DNA from: Microglena sp. YARC
Lineage: Eukaryota; Chlorophyta; Chlorophyceae; Chlamydomonadales; Chlamydomonadaceae
Assembly: GCA_022414725.1 (NCBI GenBank)
Contig: CM039462.1
Location: 14,019,233 to 14,083,232, forward strand
Reading direction: 5' to 3'
Length of the DNA: 64,000 bases
Below, one piece after another: positions 61,544 to 64,000 of the stretch. A program made the translations under genes and the position numbers. Below the pieces are notes generated by a model. That model was not told the origin of the DNA and did not search any database. It worked only from the letters and a program-made list of their open reading frames with translations. Every line of letters begins with the position of its first letter. Position 1 is the first letter of the stretch.

Positions 61544-64000
61544 GGGGTGAGGGTGGGGGTGGGGGTGGGGGTGGTGGTCAGGGTGAGGGTGAGGGTGTGG
61601 GTGTGGGTGGGGTGTGGGTGTGGGTCTAGTCATCTAGAATTGCAGCCTCTTTGTTGAAGGCGTGATTCTTAAAATAGCTTAGACAGTCGAAATGGGTGTG
61701 GGTCTAGTCATGAGTCATCTAAGGGGTGTGGGTCTAGTCATCTAGAATTGCAGCCTCTTTGTTAAAGGCGTGATTCTTAAAATAGCTCAGACAGTCGGAA
61801 TGTAACAACTGTGTAGCTAGTTCCAGGGATATTGCAGGAAGATGGATTTTGGACCGCATCATCAAAACGGTGTCCAAAACAGATGGGAGTTGGGATTGTG
61901 GAAGTTCCAGACAAAAGGAGGGGGGAAATAAAGTGTGTTTTGTTTGTGGTGTTTGTGGTGTTTGTGGTGTTTGTAGTTGTTGTGGTCAAATTGGAGTGGA
62001 GTGGTTGTTACATGTTTTTTCAGCCAACTCTGGGCAGCTCACCGCTTCCCAATTCCAATTCCCCCCGTGCTGCCGTGCCACCGTACCGTACCCACAGAAG
62101 CCAAGGAGCTTACCAAGCAGATTCTACACCGATGCATATTGGCGGGCCAAATAATAATATAATAATTGATTGGATGAGAAAAGTCTGGTGGGAAAATAAT
62201 TGGTTGGACTGGGTTGGATGAGAAAAATTTGATGAGAAAATTTGATAAGAAAATATGATGAGATAATATGATGAGAAAAAGGCAGGTAAACAGCACTTAC
62301 AATGGGAGGTAATAGAGGAGCGCCAGGATTTGCTTCCTTGTTGAGTGCTGCCGCCTTCTTTAAGAGCTGCAGTAAGGAAGAGAGGAAAGCGTGAACACAA
62401 GTTCAAGGAATATTTCAGATATAGTGCAGTCATAACGGGGGGGAATAGAGGAACACCAGGATTTGCCTCCTTGCTGAGTGCTGCCGCCTTCCGTAAGCTG
62501 CAGTCATGAGATACAAGTTGGCACAAGTTCCAGGAAAATAGGGAAGGCATCAGGAGAGGTTGAGGTCTGAACATGAGAAATCACACAGGGGGGGGTAGCG
62601 GACGGGCGCCAGGATTGGCCTCCTTGCTGAGTGCTGCCGCCGTCTGCAAGAGCTGAAGTGAAGGAAGAGAGGATAGCATAAACACAGATTCTAGGAATAT
62701 GTCAGATATATTGCAGTCACAATGGGGGGTAATAGAGGAGCTCCAGGATTGGCCTCCTTGGTAAATGCTGCCATCTGCAAGCGCTGCACTCAAAGAAGAG
62801 AGGATAGCATGACCACAGGTTCCAGGAATATTTCAGATATATTAGAGTTACGATCGAAGGTAATAGAGGAGCACCAGGATTGGCCTCCTGGATAAATGCT
62901 GCCGCTGTCTGCAAGAGCTGAAGTGAAGGAAGAGAGGATAGTATTACCACAAGTTCCAGGAATATGTCAGATGCATCGCAGTCACAATGGGGGGTACAGA
63001 GGGAGCGCCAGGATTGGCCTCCTTAGTAAATGCTCCCGCCCACTGCAAAAGCTGAAGTCAAGAGATACAAGTTGGCAAAAGTCTCAGGAAAATATGGCAG
63101 ATATCAGGAGAGGTCTGAACATGAGAAATCACACAGGGGGAGGGGTAACAGAGGAGCACCAGGATCAGCCTCCTTCTTAAGTGCTGACACTTTCTGCAAG
63201 AGCTAAAGTCAGGAGGTACAGGCTGGCATCAACACGATATGTATGTAGTTTTGTGATCATTGGTATCATCAAATTCATTGGGAGATACAAGGAGAGATTT
63301 AGGTTTGTAAACATTAGAAACCAACATTGAAAAATCCTTCCAGCTAGTTTTATTGCAAGCCCCCCGTACAAGGCCTTTGCTGCATTTCTAATGCTTGTAC
63401 CCTGTGATTTTGAGGATAGTCGGAAGACCCCCCCCCCCCCACACACACACCACCACCACCACCACCCCCACACACCCCGGATGTTGTTTGGCTTTCCTTG
63501 GGCCAACTATGGCTGTCTTGGACGATGAAATTATAAATGTAATTGTTAGGTTCTGAGATTTCAATCTTGCATATTTGCCGCATTGCCACAGAAGCTGCGA
63601 AAAGCACCAGGGCTTATCAATGGTACTTAAAGCGATCATGTGTAGGGCTGACAACCTCAGACTTCACAAAAAGGTGGGATGGCAGGTAACCTGAAATTGT
63701 GCTGAGCCCTATTAGGAAGGAAACATGTGTTCTGCTGCAGGGAGGCATCGTTTTTCACCTTACACAGATCATGAAGGTGAATGGCACTGATAGGTATTAG
63801 TGTCAATCCAATCGTTCTCTCATCGGGGCTCAATTCCCGCATGTAGTTCCAGGACAGCTTTACTTACCTCCTTAAAGTTGAATGTGTTGTTTTCCAATAG
63901 ATCGTGGAACAATCGTCGTCCTGGTCCGAGCTGCGAAACAGTTGATCTGTCAGGGCTTTTCGGACCCGAGTGAGGAGAAGGTTGAGCTAGGCTGGTCCCT
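15750..64000 (-). CDS. UBN: Ubinuclein/HPC2-like subunit of the HIRA histone chaperone (17 exons, 5' end outside window)
   Basis: Ubinuclein/Hpc2 binds HIRA and histone H3.3-H4 in the nucleus for replication-independent nucleosome assembly. The exons total 1129 codons plus the stop, and all 16 junctions are GT-AG and agree in phase. Numbering from the window edge: 28-66 resembles the ubinuclein N-terminal segment ([21 protein letters not shown]). 78-120 is [15 protein letters not shown] followed by an acidic run, as in plant ubinucleins. 164-200 is the HUN/HRD signature ([26 protein letters not shown]). 456-540 matches the plant middle domain ([22 protein letters not shown]). 559-849 is Ala/Pro/Lys-rich. 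912-990 looks like a winged helix. The C-terminus is [17 protein letters not shown]. Nearly every intron is packed with copies of its own splice junctions. Confidence 0.82.
16150..17200 (-). repeat. Exon-edge array: about five E17 acceptor copies
   Basis: TCAGATCCAGGGTCACCTG plus GTGAGCCAACAGAGAAG (minus strand CAG|GTGACCCTGGATCTGA) recurs near 16270, 16500, 16665, 16835 and 17045, separated by GGTTGGTAGGCTGCTTGGTT minisatellite. Confidence 0.92.
17271..17345 (+). repeat. Dispersed hairpin repeat R4, copy 2
   Basis: GTCGGCCCCATTGCCAGCTA, then ACGGGCTGGCCCCCTCAACC and ACGCTTCTGTATAAGCCGTA. It directly abuts the SINE head at 17350. Confidence 0.7.
17350..17560 (+). mobile_element. tRNA-derived SINE, copy 2
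   Basis: Intact A-box TGGCTCAGTGGCAGAGCAC at 17361-17379; decayed B-box and diverged body (GGTCGTCGACCGGCACGGTA, ending CCCACTGGGCACGTCC). Confidence 0.65.
17850..18930 (-). repeat. Exon-edge array: about six E16 donor copies
   Basis: CCTTACCTCAATCTTTGGCC followed by TAGTGTCGCTTGGCTTGGGC repeats the last 45-60 bases of E16 plus its GTAAGG donor, separated by (GT)n runs (17938-17960, 18370-18422, 18525-18552, 18870-18905). Confidence 0.92.
18636..18770 (+). mobile_element. tRNA-derived SINE, copy 3
   Basis: 5'-truncated copy joined directly to an E16 donor unit (CACCACACCC|GGGTGCGCC). Body GTGGTCACTGTCAACCACCA through CCACCAGGCGTTATCATAAC. Confidence 0.8.
18937..19059 (-). CDS. UBN: Ubinuclein-like gene, exon E16
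   Basis: Acceptor TGCTTCTAG, donor ATTGAG|GTAAGG, phase 0 both sides; 41 codons. [20 protein letters not shown], then [19 protein letters not shown]. The [10 protein letters not shown] stretch resembles the wing and last strand of a winged helix begun in E14 and E15. Confidence 0.78.
21285..21402. repeat. 29-bp perfect tandem repeat, four units
   Basis: ACCGCCCCCTACTGTCCGTT plus CAATACTGT repeated without visible change, so it was amplified recently. Confidence 0.95.
21432..21632 (+). repeat. GCGC-rich dispersed repeat R7, copy 1
   Basis: TAGCGCACGCGGCAGCGCGA, TTTCGCACAGTTTTTCAACC, AAGGCGCAGCGCGCAG and TGCTGACCAATTT, ending GTAGTACCCTG. It is shared with 59165-59350. Confidence 0.75.
21859..22047. 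mobile_element. CAGTGG-ended inverted-repeat element, copy 2
   Basis: A perfect 17-bp terminal inverted repeat, CAGTGGATGATTTGGAT (21859-21875) and its complement (22031-22047). The interior is inverted relative to 14933-15096 (GAATTCTGAGAATT, GAGGTACGA). Non-coding. No clear target duplication. Confidence 0.72.
22140..23618 (-). repeat. Exon-edge array: about twelve E15 donor copies
   Basis: Proximal units (22920-23618) keep GTCCCATCTCCACCAG|GTGATTT. Distal ones (22140-22810) read CACCAG|ATGAATTT, so their GT is lost. CACACACACCACCACC spacers lie between. Confidence 0.92.
23619..23750 (-). CDS. UBN: Ubinuclein-like gene, exon E15 (winged-helix-like)
   Basis: Acceptor CTGTCGCAG, donor CACCAG|GTGGGT, phase 0 both sides; 44 codons. 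[20 protein letters not shown], then [16 protein letters not shown], looks like helices 2 and 3 of a HARE-HTH or related winged helix (L-S-I-R-D-L-V, then E-K-x-Y-L). Domain assignment is inference. Confidence 0.78.
23800..25280 (-). repeat. Exon-edge array: about eleven E15 acceptor copies
   Basis: Units of about 140 bp: GATAGACAGACCCTGAGGCC, GCCATGGCACAGTGCCTGCG and ACAGCAGGTATAAGCATGAG. They repeat the first 75 or so bases of E15 with its TCGCAG-type acceptor; most keep AG. Confidence 0.92.
25280..25792. repeat. Intron E14-E15: ACCAAACCAAACAGAAGGGG repeats
   Basis: Three units with CTTGAAACCAAACCAAACAG and GGGGCTTCCGCC lie just after the E14 donor (GGCTCACC neighbourhood). They are mostly intronic, with little exon sequence. 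25300-25500 is single-copy with no exon seen. Confidence 0.6.
25793..26011 (-). CDS. UBN: Ubinuclein-like gene, exon E14
   Basis: Acceptor CATCACCAG, donor ATTAAG|GTGAGC, phase 0 both sides; 73 codons. [15 protein letters not shown], then a helical segment, [20 protein letters not shown], and [16 protein letters not shown]. The last helix begins the putative winged-helix domain that continues in E15 and E16. Confidence 0.78.
26040..26600 (-). repeat. Exon-edge array: about seven E14 acceptor copies
   Basis: CTCAGGAGGGGGGCTGGTTG followed by GTTCAGATGCCTGGTGATGG repeats the E14 junction (CACCAG|GCATCTGAACC on the minus strand), separated by GGGATGGGATGG minisatellite. Confidence 0.9.
26985..27440 (-). 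repeat. Exon-edge copy of the E13 donor within ACC-rich minisatellite
   Basis: 27190-27295 repeats about 100 bases of the end of E13 (CGATGGCTGCCGGCTTCTGC, GGTTGGGAAGTACTGACTCC) with its donor. AACCACCAGCAACA units lie on both sides (26995-27180, 27300-27440). Confidence 0.88.
27458..28330 (-). CDS. UBN: Ubinuclein-like gene, exon E13 (Ala/Pro/Lys-rich)
   Basis: Acceptor TGTGTAG, donor CCTGAG|GTGGGA, phase 0 both sides; 291 codons, by far the largest exon. It starts [17 protein letters not shown], then [20 protein letters not shown], then a Lys-rich stretch ([20 protein letters not shown]), then a long Ala/Pro/Thr disordered tail. The opposite strand is also open because of the composition bias. 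Confidence 0.78.
28405..28560 (-). repeat. Exon-edge copy: one E13 acceptor copy
   Basis: About 140 bases identical to 28205-28350 except for a few substitutions, covering [17 protein letters not shown] and EIAGWDKAK. The acceptor context is altered to GCGTAG. Confidence 0.9.
28560..28920. repeat. GTAGTTAGTATGGTAGTTAGGAGTC tandem repeat
   Basis: About five diverged units of roughly 60-80 bp (TTAGTATGGTAGTTAGGAGT, CGCTACATGTAG) in intron E12-E13. No exon seen. Confidence 0.7.
28920..29505 (-). repeat. Exon-edge array: about five E12 donor copies
   Basis: CTAAACTCACTTGCAAGG followed by CTGGATTCATAGTGGTG (minus strand GCCTTGCAA|GTGAGTTTAG) recurs about every 110 bp, with CCCCCACACC-rich spacers. 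The copies' GTGAGT donors are at least as good as the exon's own. Confidence 0.9.
29613..29665 (-). CDS. UBN: Ubinuclein-like gene, exon E12
   Basis: Acceptor TTTTGCAG, donor TTGCAA|GTAAGT, phase 1 in and 0 out; 18 codons including the split Asp, [19 protein letters not shown] micro-exon that fits only by phase and junction quality. Confidence 0.65.
29721..29796 (+). repeat. Dispersed hairpin repeat R4, copy 3
   Basis: GTTGGCCCCAGTGAAAGCAA, then ACAGACTGGCCCCTCAACC and ACGCCTCGTAACAAGGCGTA. A dispersed fragment shared with 1740-1795 follows at 29905-29960 (GGTCATTGTTGACCTAAGAC). Confidence 0.75.
29995..30250 (-). repeat. Exon-edge array: E11 donor copies
   Basis: CATCCGCCACAGTGAACACC with ATGTAC, TTCCAAGCTGTGAGCAGG, and CACTCACCTGCATTGGCACC with TGATCAGC repeat the 3' part of E11 and its GCAG|GTGAGT donor. 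A run of 25 G lies at 29965-29989. Confidence 0.85.
30320..30575 (-). CDS. UBN: Ubinuclein-like gene, exon E11 (middle domain)
   Basis: Acceptor CTGATGCAG, donor AGTGCAG|GTGAGT, phase 0 in and 1 out; 85 codons. [45 protein letters not shown] and ELKVAMEAG follow the helical pattern of the plant ubinuclein middle domain (VKxKLxKxAxxxxxxxG, then a Gly-Hyd-Hyd helix and a Met-rich helix). This independently supports the gene identity. Confidence 0.8.
30620..30990 (-). repeat. Exon-edge array: about three E11 acceptor copies
   Basis: CAGTCGGGGCTTGACCTGCG (minus strand CGCAG|GTCAAGCCCCGACTG), GCAAGCTTG and CCATGCTGCAATGCGATG recur near 30700, 30820 and 30960. Confidence 0.85.
31060..31622. repeat. 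Duplicated block and (TGTAA)n tail
   Basis: GTGATGAAGCCTGACACGTC plus AGCCAACGGGCTCGTAACTA occurs twice (31068-31110, 31188-31234). 31577-31622 is a TGTAATGTAATG run after about 340 bp of non-tandem sequence. This could be the 3' end and tail of a non-LTR retrotransposon, but no protein supports it. Confidence 0.4.
31600..32730. repeat. Diverged tandem duplication in intron E10-E11
   Basis: GATTTCTGACCACCGGGCAT followed by GTGTCCCT recurs near 31650, 32005 and 32330. TTTAGTAACC, CTTAACGCTAG and GTTGCTGAAAC recur near 32240 and 32525. No exon recognised. Confidence 0.55.
31797..31950 (+). mobile_element. tRNA-derived SINE, copy 4
   Basis: 5'-truncated body: GGACGCTGTCAACCGCCATG, AGGTAAAGTAGCAGC, then a local duplication of CGTTCCCTAC, ending CTACCAGGCGTTATTATTAC. 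Confidence 0.75.
32746..45618. mobile_element. hAT-like element carrying a giant satellite, in intron E10-E11
   Basis: Terminal inverted repeats TAGGGTTGGG (32746-32755) and CCCAACCCTA (45609-45618) are flanked by the perfect 8-bp direct repeat CTCATAAC (32738-32745 and 45619-45626). An 8-bp target duplication is the hallmark of the hAT superfamily. Sub-terminal CGTTTATACG/CGTATAAACG repeats lie inside both ends. The left non-satellite part is about 590 bp and the right about 110 bp. Everything between is satellite. No transposase frame is present. Confidence 0.8.
33339..45510. repeat. Satellite array: ATGTAAACGC (10 bp) with AGCAATACCTTTAATACC spacer (18 bp)
   Basis: Each higher-order unit is one 18-bp block plus usually two to four 10-bp blocks (up to about eight near 34125-34205), about 40-60 bp in all. 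By rough estimate there are 250 units. The 10-bp block has no stop in any minus-strand frame, so long open frames ([10 protein letters not shown] repeated) arise automatically. Roughly 33339-37085 and 39120-39830 are clean, with only occasional substitutions; the rest is riddled with single-base indels. Confidence 0.95.
45642..45799 (-). CDS. UBN: Ubinuclein-like gene, exon E10
   Basis: Acceptor TGACACAG, donor ACTCAG|GTAAAT, phase 1 in and 0 out; 53 codons, [20 protein letters not shown] then an Ala/Thr/Ser-rich run to LTLTQ. The helical start may be the beginning of the ubinuclein middle region. Confidence 0.75.
45810..46145. repeat. GTTGGTTGGTGTCAGT minisatellite and (CCTTG)n
   Basis: GTTGGTGTCA-type units upstream of the E10 acceptor, recurring at 46555-46680, 46855-46980 and 47230-47345. 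A CCTTG pentamer run is at 46116-46146. Confidence 0.85.
46540..48005 (-). repeat. Exon-edge array: diverged E10 acceptor copies
   Basis: Several copies of GGCACAGGCAAGGC followed by TTCAAG (minus strand) resemble the E10 junction CACAG|GCAAGGCTGCCAAG. They sit inside longer units with ACAGCTAGCTACATATGACA and GCAAACGATGTTTAGGACAT. Confidence 0.65.
48249..48406 (+). mobile_element. TA-target MITE, copy 2, with flanking duplication
   Basis: GGGAACGGCAATACGATATC at the left and GATATGTCGGTCTC-TA at the right. A roughly 60-bp direct repeat (ATTGGCTA, CTGTAAC, AAGATAAATA, ATAGGGA) flanks it at 48187-48240 and 48428-48482. Confidence 0.75.
48601..48765 (-). CDS. UBN: Ubinuclein-like gene, exon E9
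   Basis: Acceptor CTGCTACTCAG, phase 1 in; 55 codons, [20 protein letters not shown] to [10 protein letters not shown]. The donor is placed at TTTTGGG|GTGTGG because it gives phase 1, which E10 needs; CCA|GTATGG nearby is an alternative. The end is therefore less sure. Confidence 0.62.
48795..49840 (-). repeat. Exon-edge array: about seven E9 acceptor copies
   Basis: Units of about 160 bp: TGGTGCCTTGTCTTTCACTG, CTTCCGCCCTG and GTGAGTAGCAGGTGCGAGGT. They repeat the first 60-100 bases of E9 with its TACTCAG-type acceptor. Units differ by many short indels. Confidence 0.9.
49986..50124 (-). CDS. UBN: Ubinuclein-like gene, exon E8
   Basis: Phase 0 in and 1 out; 46 codons plus one base, [20 protein letters not shown] through [10 protein letters not shown], donor GGCAG|GTGAGC. 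The acceptor here is the weak GCGGTAAG|GTG; if an upstream copy is used instead, the exon would differ. Confidence 0.65.
50170..50650 (-). repeat. Exon-edge array: three E8 acceptor copies
   Basis: Copies near 50250, 50420 and 50610 repeat about 120 bases of E8 with acceptor-like TTTTGCAG|GTCAAGGTGTCAGC or a close variant. Their acceptors look better than that of the exon-proximal copy. Confidence 0.88.
50640..51400. other. Intron E7-E8, central part
   Basis: No exon seen. ACAAACACAGAC-type low complexity (50825-50940) and an ACAACAACCACC stretch (51085-51185). A dispersed motif, GAGCAAGTCCCTTTAGAC, is at 51040. Confidence 0.5.
51405..51966 (-). repeat. Exon-edge array: four E7 donor copies
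   Basis: CCACCTTCTTTGCTGCAG plus GGCCTT (minus strand GGCC..CAGCAAAGAAG|GTGG) recurs at about 51410, 51595, 51690 and 51775, with AT-rich spacers and a (TTC)n tract at 51822-51905. Confidence 0.88.
51967..52100 (-). CDS. UBN: Ubinuclein-like gene, exon E7
   Basis: Acceptor GCTTCTCAG, donor AAGAAG|GTGAAA, phase 1 in and 0 out; 45 codons including the split Gly. Ala/Gly stretch then a basic run, [18 protein letters not shown], ending QPAAKK. Confidence 0.75.
52155..52412. repeat. (ATAC)n / (ATAT)n repeat
   Basis: ACATACATATATACATAC-type tetranucleotide tract upstream of the E7 acceptor. The open frames it creates are artefacts. Confidence 0.95.
52430..53020 (-). repeat. Exon-edge array: about five E7 acceptor copies
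   Basis: CTGCACCTGAGAAGC followed by AATTGGCTGATAAAGAC recurs near 52466, 52605, 52730, 52855 and 52980, each with the CTTCTCAG acceptor and the first bases of E7. Confidence 0.9.
53025..53202 (+). mobile_element. TA-target MITE, copy 3
   Basis: TA-GGGAACGGCAATATGATATC at the left and ATATGCCGGTCCC-TA at the right; 178 bp including the TA pair. The interior is rich in ATCATATGAT. It is inserted in intron E6-E7, within the last E7 acceptor-copy region. Confidence 0.85.
53543..53745. repeat. (CATA)n tetranucleotide repeat
   Basis: Nearly pure ACATACAT tract in intron E6-E7, with a few GC-containing interruptions (GCATGCATGC). Confidence 0.95.
53762..53932 (+). mobile_element. tRNA-derived SINE, copy 5
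   Basis: 5'-truncated; keeps B-box GGTTCGAATCC at 53780-53790 and the body GCGGTCGCTGTCAACCGCC through CACCAGGCGTTATCATTAC. Confidence 0.8.
53950..55536 (-). repeat. Exon-edge array: about nine E6 donor copies
   Basis: Units of about 175 bp repeat the last 80-100 bases of E6 ([24 protein letters not shown]) and its donor ACAG|GTGATG, separated by GGGTTGGGTGGGATGG minisatellite. Poly-C runs at 54009 and 55398 interrupt two units. Confidence 0.9.
55537..55717 (-). CDS. UBN: Ubinuclein-like gene, exon E6
   Basis: Acceptor GCCATTCAG, donor ACAACAG|GTGATG, phase 0 in and 1 out; 60 codons plus one base. It completes the HUN domain ([15 protein letters not shown]). A basic Pro-rich stretch, [16 protein letters not shown], follows and may be a nuclear localisation signal. 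Confidence 0.78.
55840..56420 (-). repeat. Exon-edge array: about five E6 acceptor copies
   Basis: CAACACGACCCTGAATGGCA (acceptor CAG|GGTCGTGTTG on the minus strand) and CACCAGGGTTGACTA recur at about 55850, 56060, 56150, 56260 and 56365, with GAGAGAGAGGGAAGGAAG minisatellite between the first two. Confidence 0.88.
56440..56650. repeat. 57-bp tandem repeat, four units
   Basis: CAGCTCCCCCACCCGCCG followed by GCTATGATGAGC, repeated four times in intron E5-E6. Confidence 0.85.
56640..58535 (-). repeat. Exon-edge array: about ten E5 donor copies
   Basis: Units of about 150-200 bp read [18 protein letters not shown] on the minus strand: the last roughly 40 bases of E5, the donor and the start of the intron. 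Most keep GCG|GTGCGTG. CACCACCCCCATGG-rich intron sequence separates the units. Confidence 0.9.
58536..58763 (-). CDS. UBN: Ubinuclein-like gene, exon E5 (HUN/HRD core)
   Basis: Acceptor CTCTGCAG, donor AATGCG|GTGCGT, phase 0 both sides; 76 codons. The first half is acidic Gly/Ser-rich. The second half carries [19 protein letters not shown] and [11 protein letters not shown], the ubinuclein/HPC2 HUN signature (DxFIDD, then GFYVN), which in the known family contacts histone H3.3. Confidence 0.85.
58797..58870. repeat. (GA)n microsatellite
   Basis: GA run just upstream of the E5 acceptor. The coding strand is a (TC)n polypyrimidine tract. Confidence 0.9.
59165..59350 (+). repeat. GCGC-rich dispersed repeat R7, copy 2
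   Basis: AAGCGCATGCGGCAGCGCGG, then TTTTTTCAACCCC and AGCGCTGACCAATTTGGC (twice). It matches 21432-21632 over its length and ends with GTAGTACCCTG in both. Confidence 0.75.
59400..59463. repeat. (ACAG)n tetranucleotide repeat
   Basis: About 15 GACA units in intron E4-E5. Confidence 0.9.
59658..59744 (-). CDS. UBN: Ubinuclein-like gene, exon E4 (acidic)
   Basis: Acceptor CACCCCAG, donor GGCAGCGAG|GTGATT, phase 0 both sides; 29 codons, [17 protein letters not shown] then [12 protein letters not shown]. Acidic serine-rich stretch, as found upstream of the HUN domain in ubinucleins. Its introns show no clear junction copies on the donor side. Confidence 0.72.
60088..60165 (+). repeat. Dispersed hairpin repeat R4, copy 4
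   Basis: ATTGGCCCCAGTGCAAGCAA, then ACAGGCTGGACCCCTCAAC and ACGCCTTGTAATAAGGCATA. The hairpin is nearly intact. Confidence 0.75.
60301..60546. repeat. (ATC)n trinucleotide repeat
   Basis: Long CAT/ATC tract in intron E3-E4, continuing imperfectly to about 60620. The poly-Asp, poly-Met and poly-Ile frames it produces are not exons: no splice signals join them in phase to E3 or E4. Confidence 0.9.
60662..61177 (-). repeat. Exon-edge array: about eight E3 donor copies
   Basis: Units of about 60 bp, each with CGATTGGAGAGTGCCTATGT on the minus strand: the last 18 bases of E3 plus a GT. Intronic bases TAATTATG follow. Confidence 0.9.
61178..61252 (-). CDS. UBN: Ubinuclein-like gene, exon E3
   Basis: Acceptor TGCTACAG, donor GCCTAT|GTAAGT, phase 0 both sides; 25 codons, [19 protein letters not shown] then RLESAY. 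It matches the short FxDVIxxIExLY-type segment that precedes the acidic stretch in plant ubinucleins. Confidence 0.78.
61262..61625. repeat. (GTGAGG)n / (GTGGGT)n minisatellite
   Basis: Nearly pure 6-bp repeat immediately upstream of the E3 acceptor. The coding strand is CCTCAC-rich, that is, pyrimidine-rich. A duplicated unit follows at 61610-61800 (GGTGTGGGTCTAGTCATC, GCAGCCTCTTTG). Confidence 0.9.
61995..62130 (+). repeat. Dispersed repeat R6 in intron E2-E3
   Basis: TTACATGTTTTTTCAGCC, GGGCAGCTCACCG and CTTCCCAATTCCAATTC match the reverse complements of 14565-14665 and 13800-13900. Confidence 0.6.
62301..62366 (-). CDS. UBN: Ubinuclein-like gene, exon E2
   Basis: Acceptor TACTGCAG, donor CCCATT|GTAAGT, phase 0 both sides; 22 codons, [20 protein letters not shown] then PI. 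It is the copy nearest the next exon among seven near-identical units in intron 1. Confidence 0.7.
62410..63205 (-). repeat. Exon-edge array: about six E2 acceptor copies
   Basis: Units of about 140 bp centred near 62465, 62615, 62760, 62890, 63025 and 63165 repeat most of E2 with its TGCAG acceptor (AGGATTGGCCTCCTTG, then GTGCTGCCGCC on the plus strand). Several could act as alternative exons. Confidence 0.9.
63868..64000 (-). CDS. UBN: Ubinuclein-like gene, first visible exon (E1)
   Basis: Open to the window edge; 44 codons ending [18 protein letters not shown] at donor GAG|GTAAGT, phase 0. With E2 it gives [16 protein letters not shown], resembling the conserved N-terminal segment of ubinucleins. 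The start codon lies beyond 64000. Confidence 0.75.

Overview
The window is eukaryotic nuclear DNA: spliced genes with GT-AG introns, very long repeat-filled introns, a tRNA-derived SINE family, several terminal-inverted-repeat transposon families, and microsatellites throughout. A green alga of the prasinophyte type is my best guess. The reasons are the plant-like middle domain of the main gene, scattered TTTAGGG-type motifs and repeat-laden introns. The species cannot be fixed from the sequence alone.

All three recognisable genes lie on the minus strand. (1) At the left edge (1-1515) is the 5' part of a SEL1L/HRD3-like ER-associated-degradation gene, with a signal peptide and SEL1 repeats, broken by several apparent indels. 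(2) At 9555-3557 is a complete five-exon gene for a 330-residue protein with a ubiquitin-like-looking head, four membrane segments and a short tail; I do not recognise its family. (3) At 64000-15750 are 17 exons (1129 codons before the stop) of a ubinuclein/HPC2-like subunit of the HIRA histone H3.3 chaperone. It carries the HUN/HRD signature, a plant-type ubinuclein middle domain and a C-terminal winged-helix (HARE-HTH-like) segment. The first exon(s) lie beyond the right edge. All 16 visible junctions join in matching phase, yet coding sequence is only about 7% of this 48-kb stretch.

The most striking feature is how the introns are built. In at least 14 of the 16 visible introns of the ubinuclein gene, and in each intron of the membrane-protein gene, the exon-intron boundary itself has been tandemly copied into the intron. 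Donor-side arrays repeat the last tens of bases of the upstream exon plus its GT. Acceptor-side arrays repeat the AG plus the first bases of the downstream exon. Copy number ranges from 1 to about 14, and many copies keep usable splice sites.

Intron 10 holds a hAT-like element (32746-45618) with matching 10-bp terminal repeats and a perfect 8-bp target duplication. Its interior has become a roughly 12-kb satellite of a 10-bp unit plus an 18-bp spacer. Large parts of that satellite carry dense random one-base indels that look like uncorrected long-read sequence.

Between genes 2 and 3 (9556-15749) lie a TTA-target DNA transposon inserted head-on into an older copy of itself (10746-12060), foldback elements, dispersed repeats, and an 82-bp near-perfect palindrome just downstream of the ubinuclein stop codon. 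Other dispersed families are a TA-target MITE (3 copies), a CAGTGG-ended inverted-repeat element (2-3 copies), a tRNA-SINE (5 copies), a hairpin-bearing 75-bp repeat (4 copies) and a GCGC-rich repeat (2 copies).
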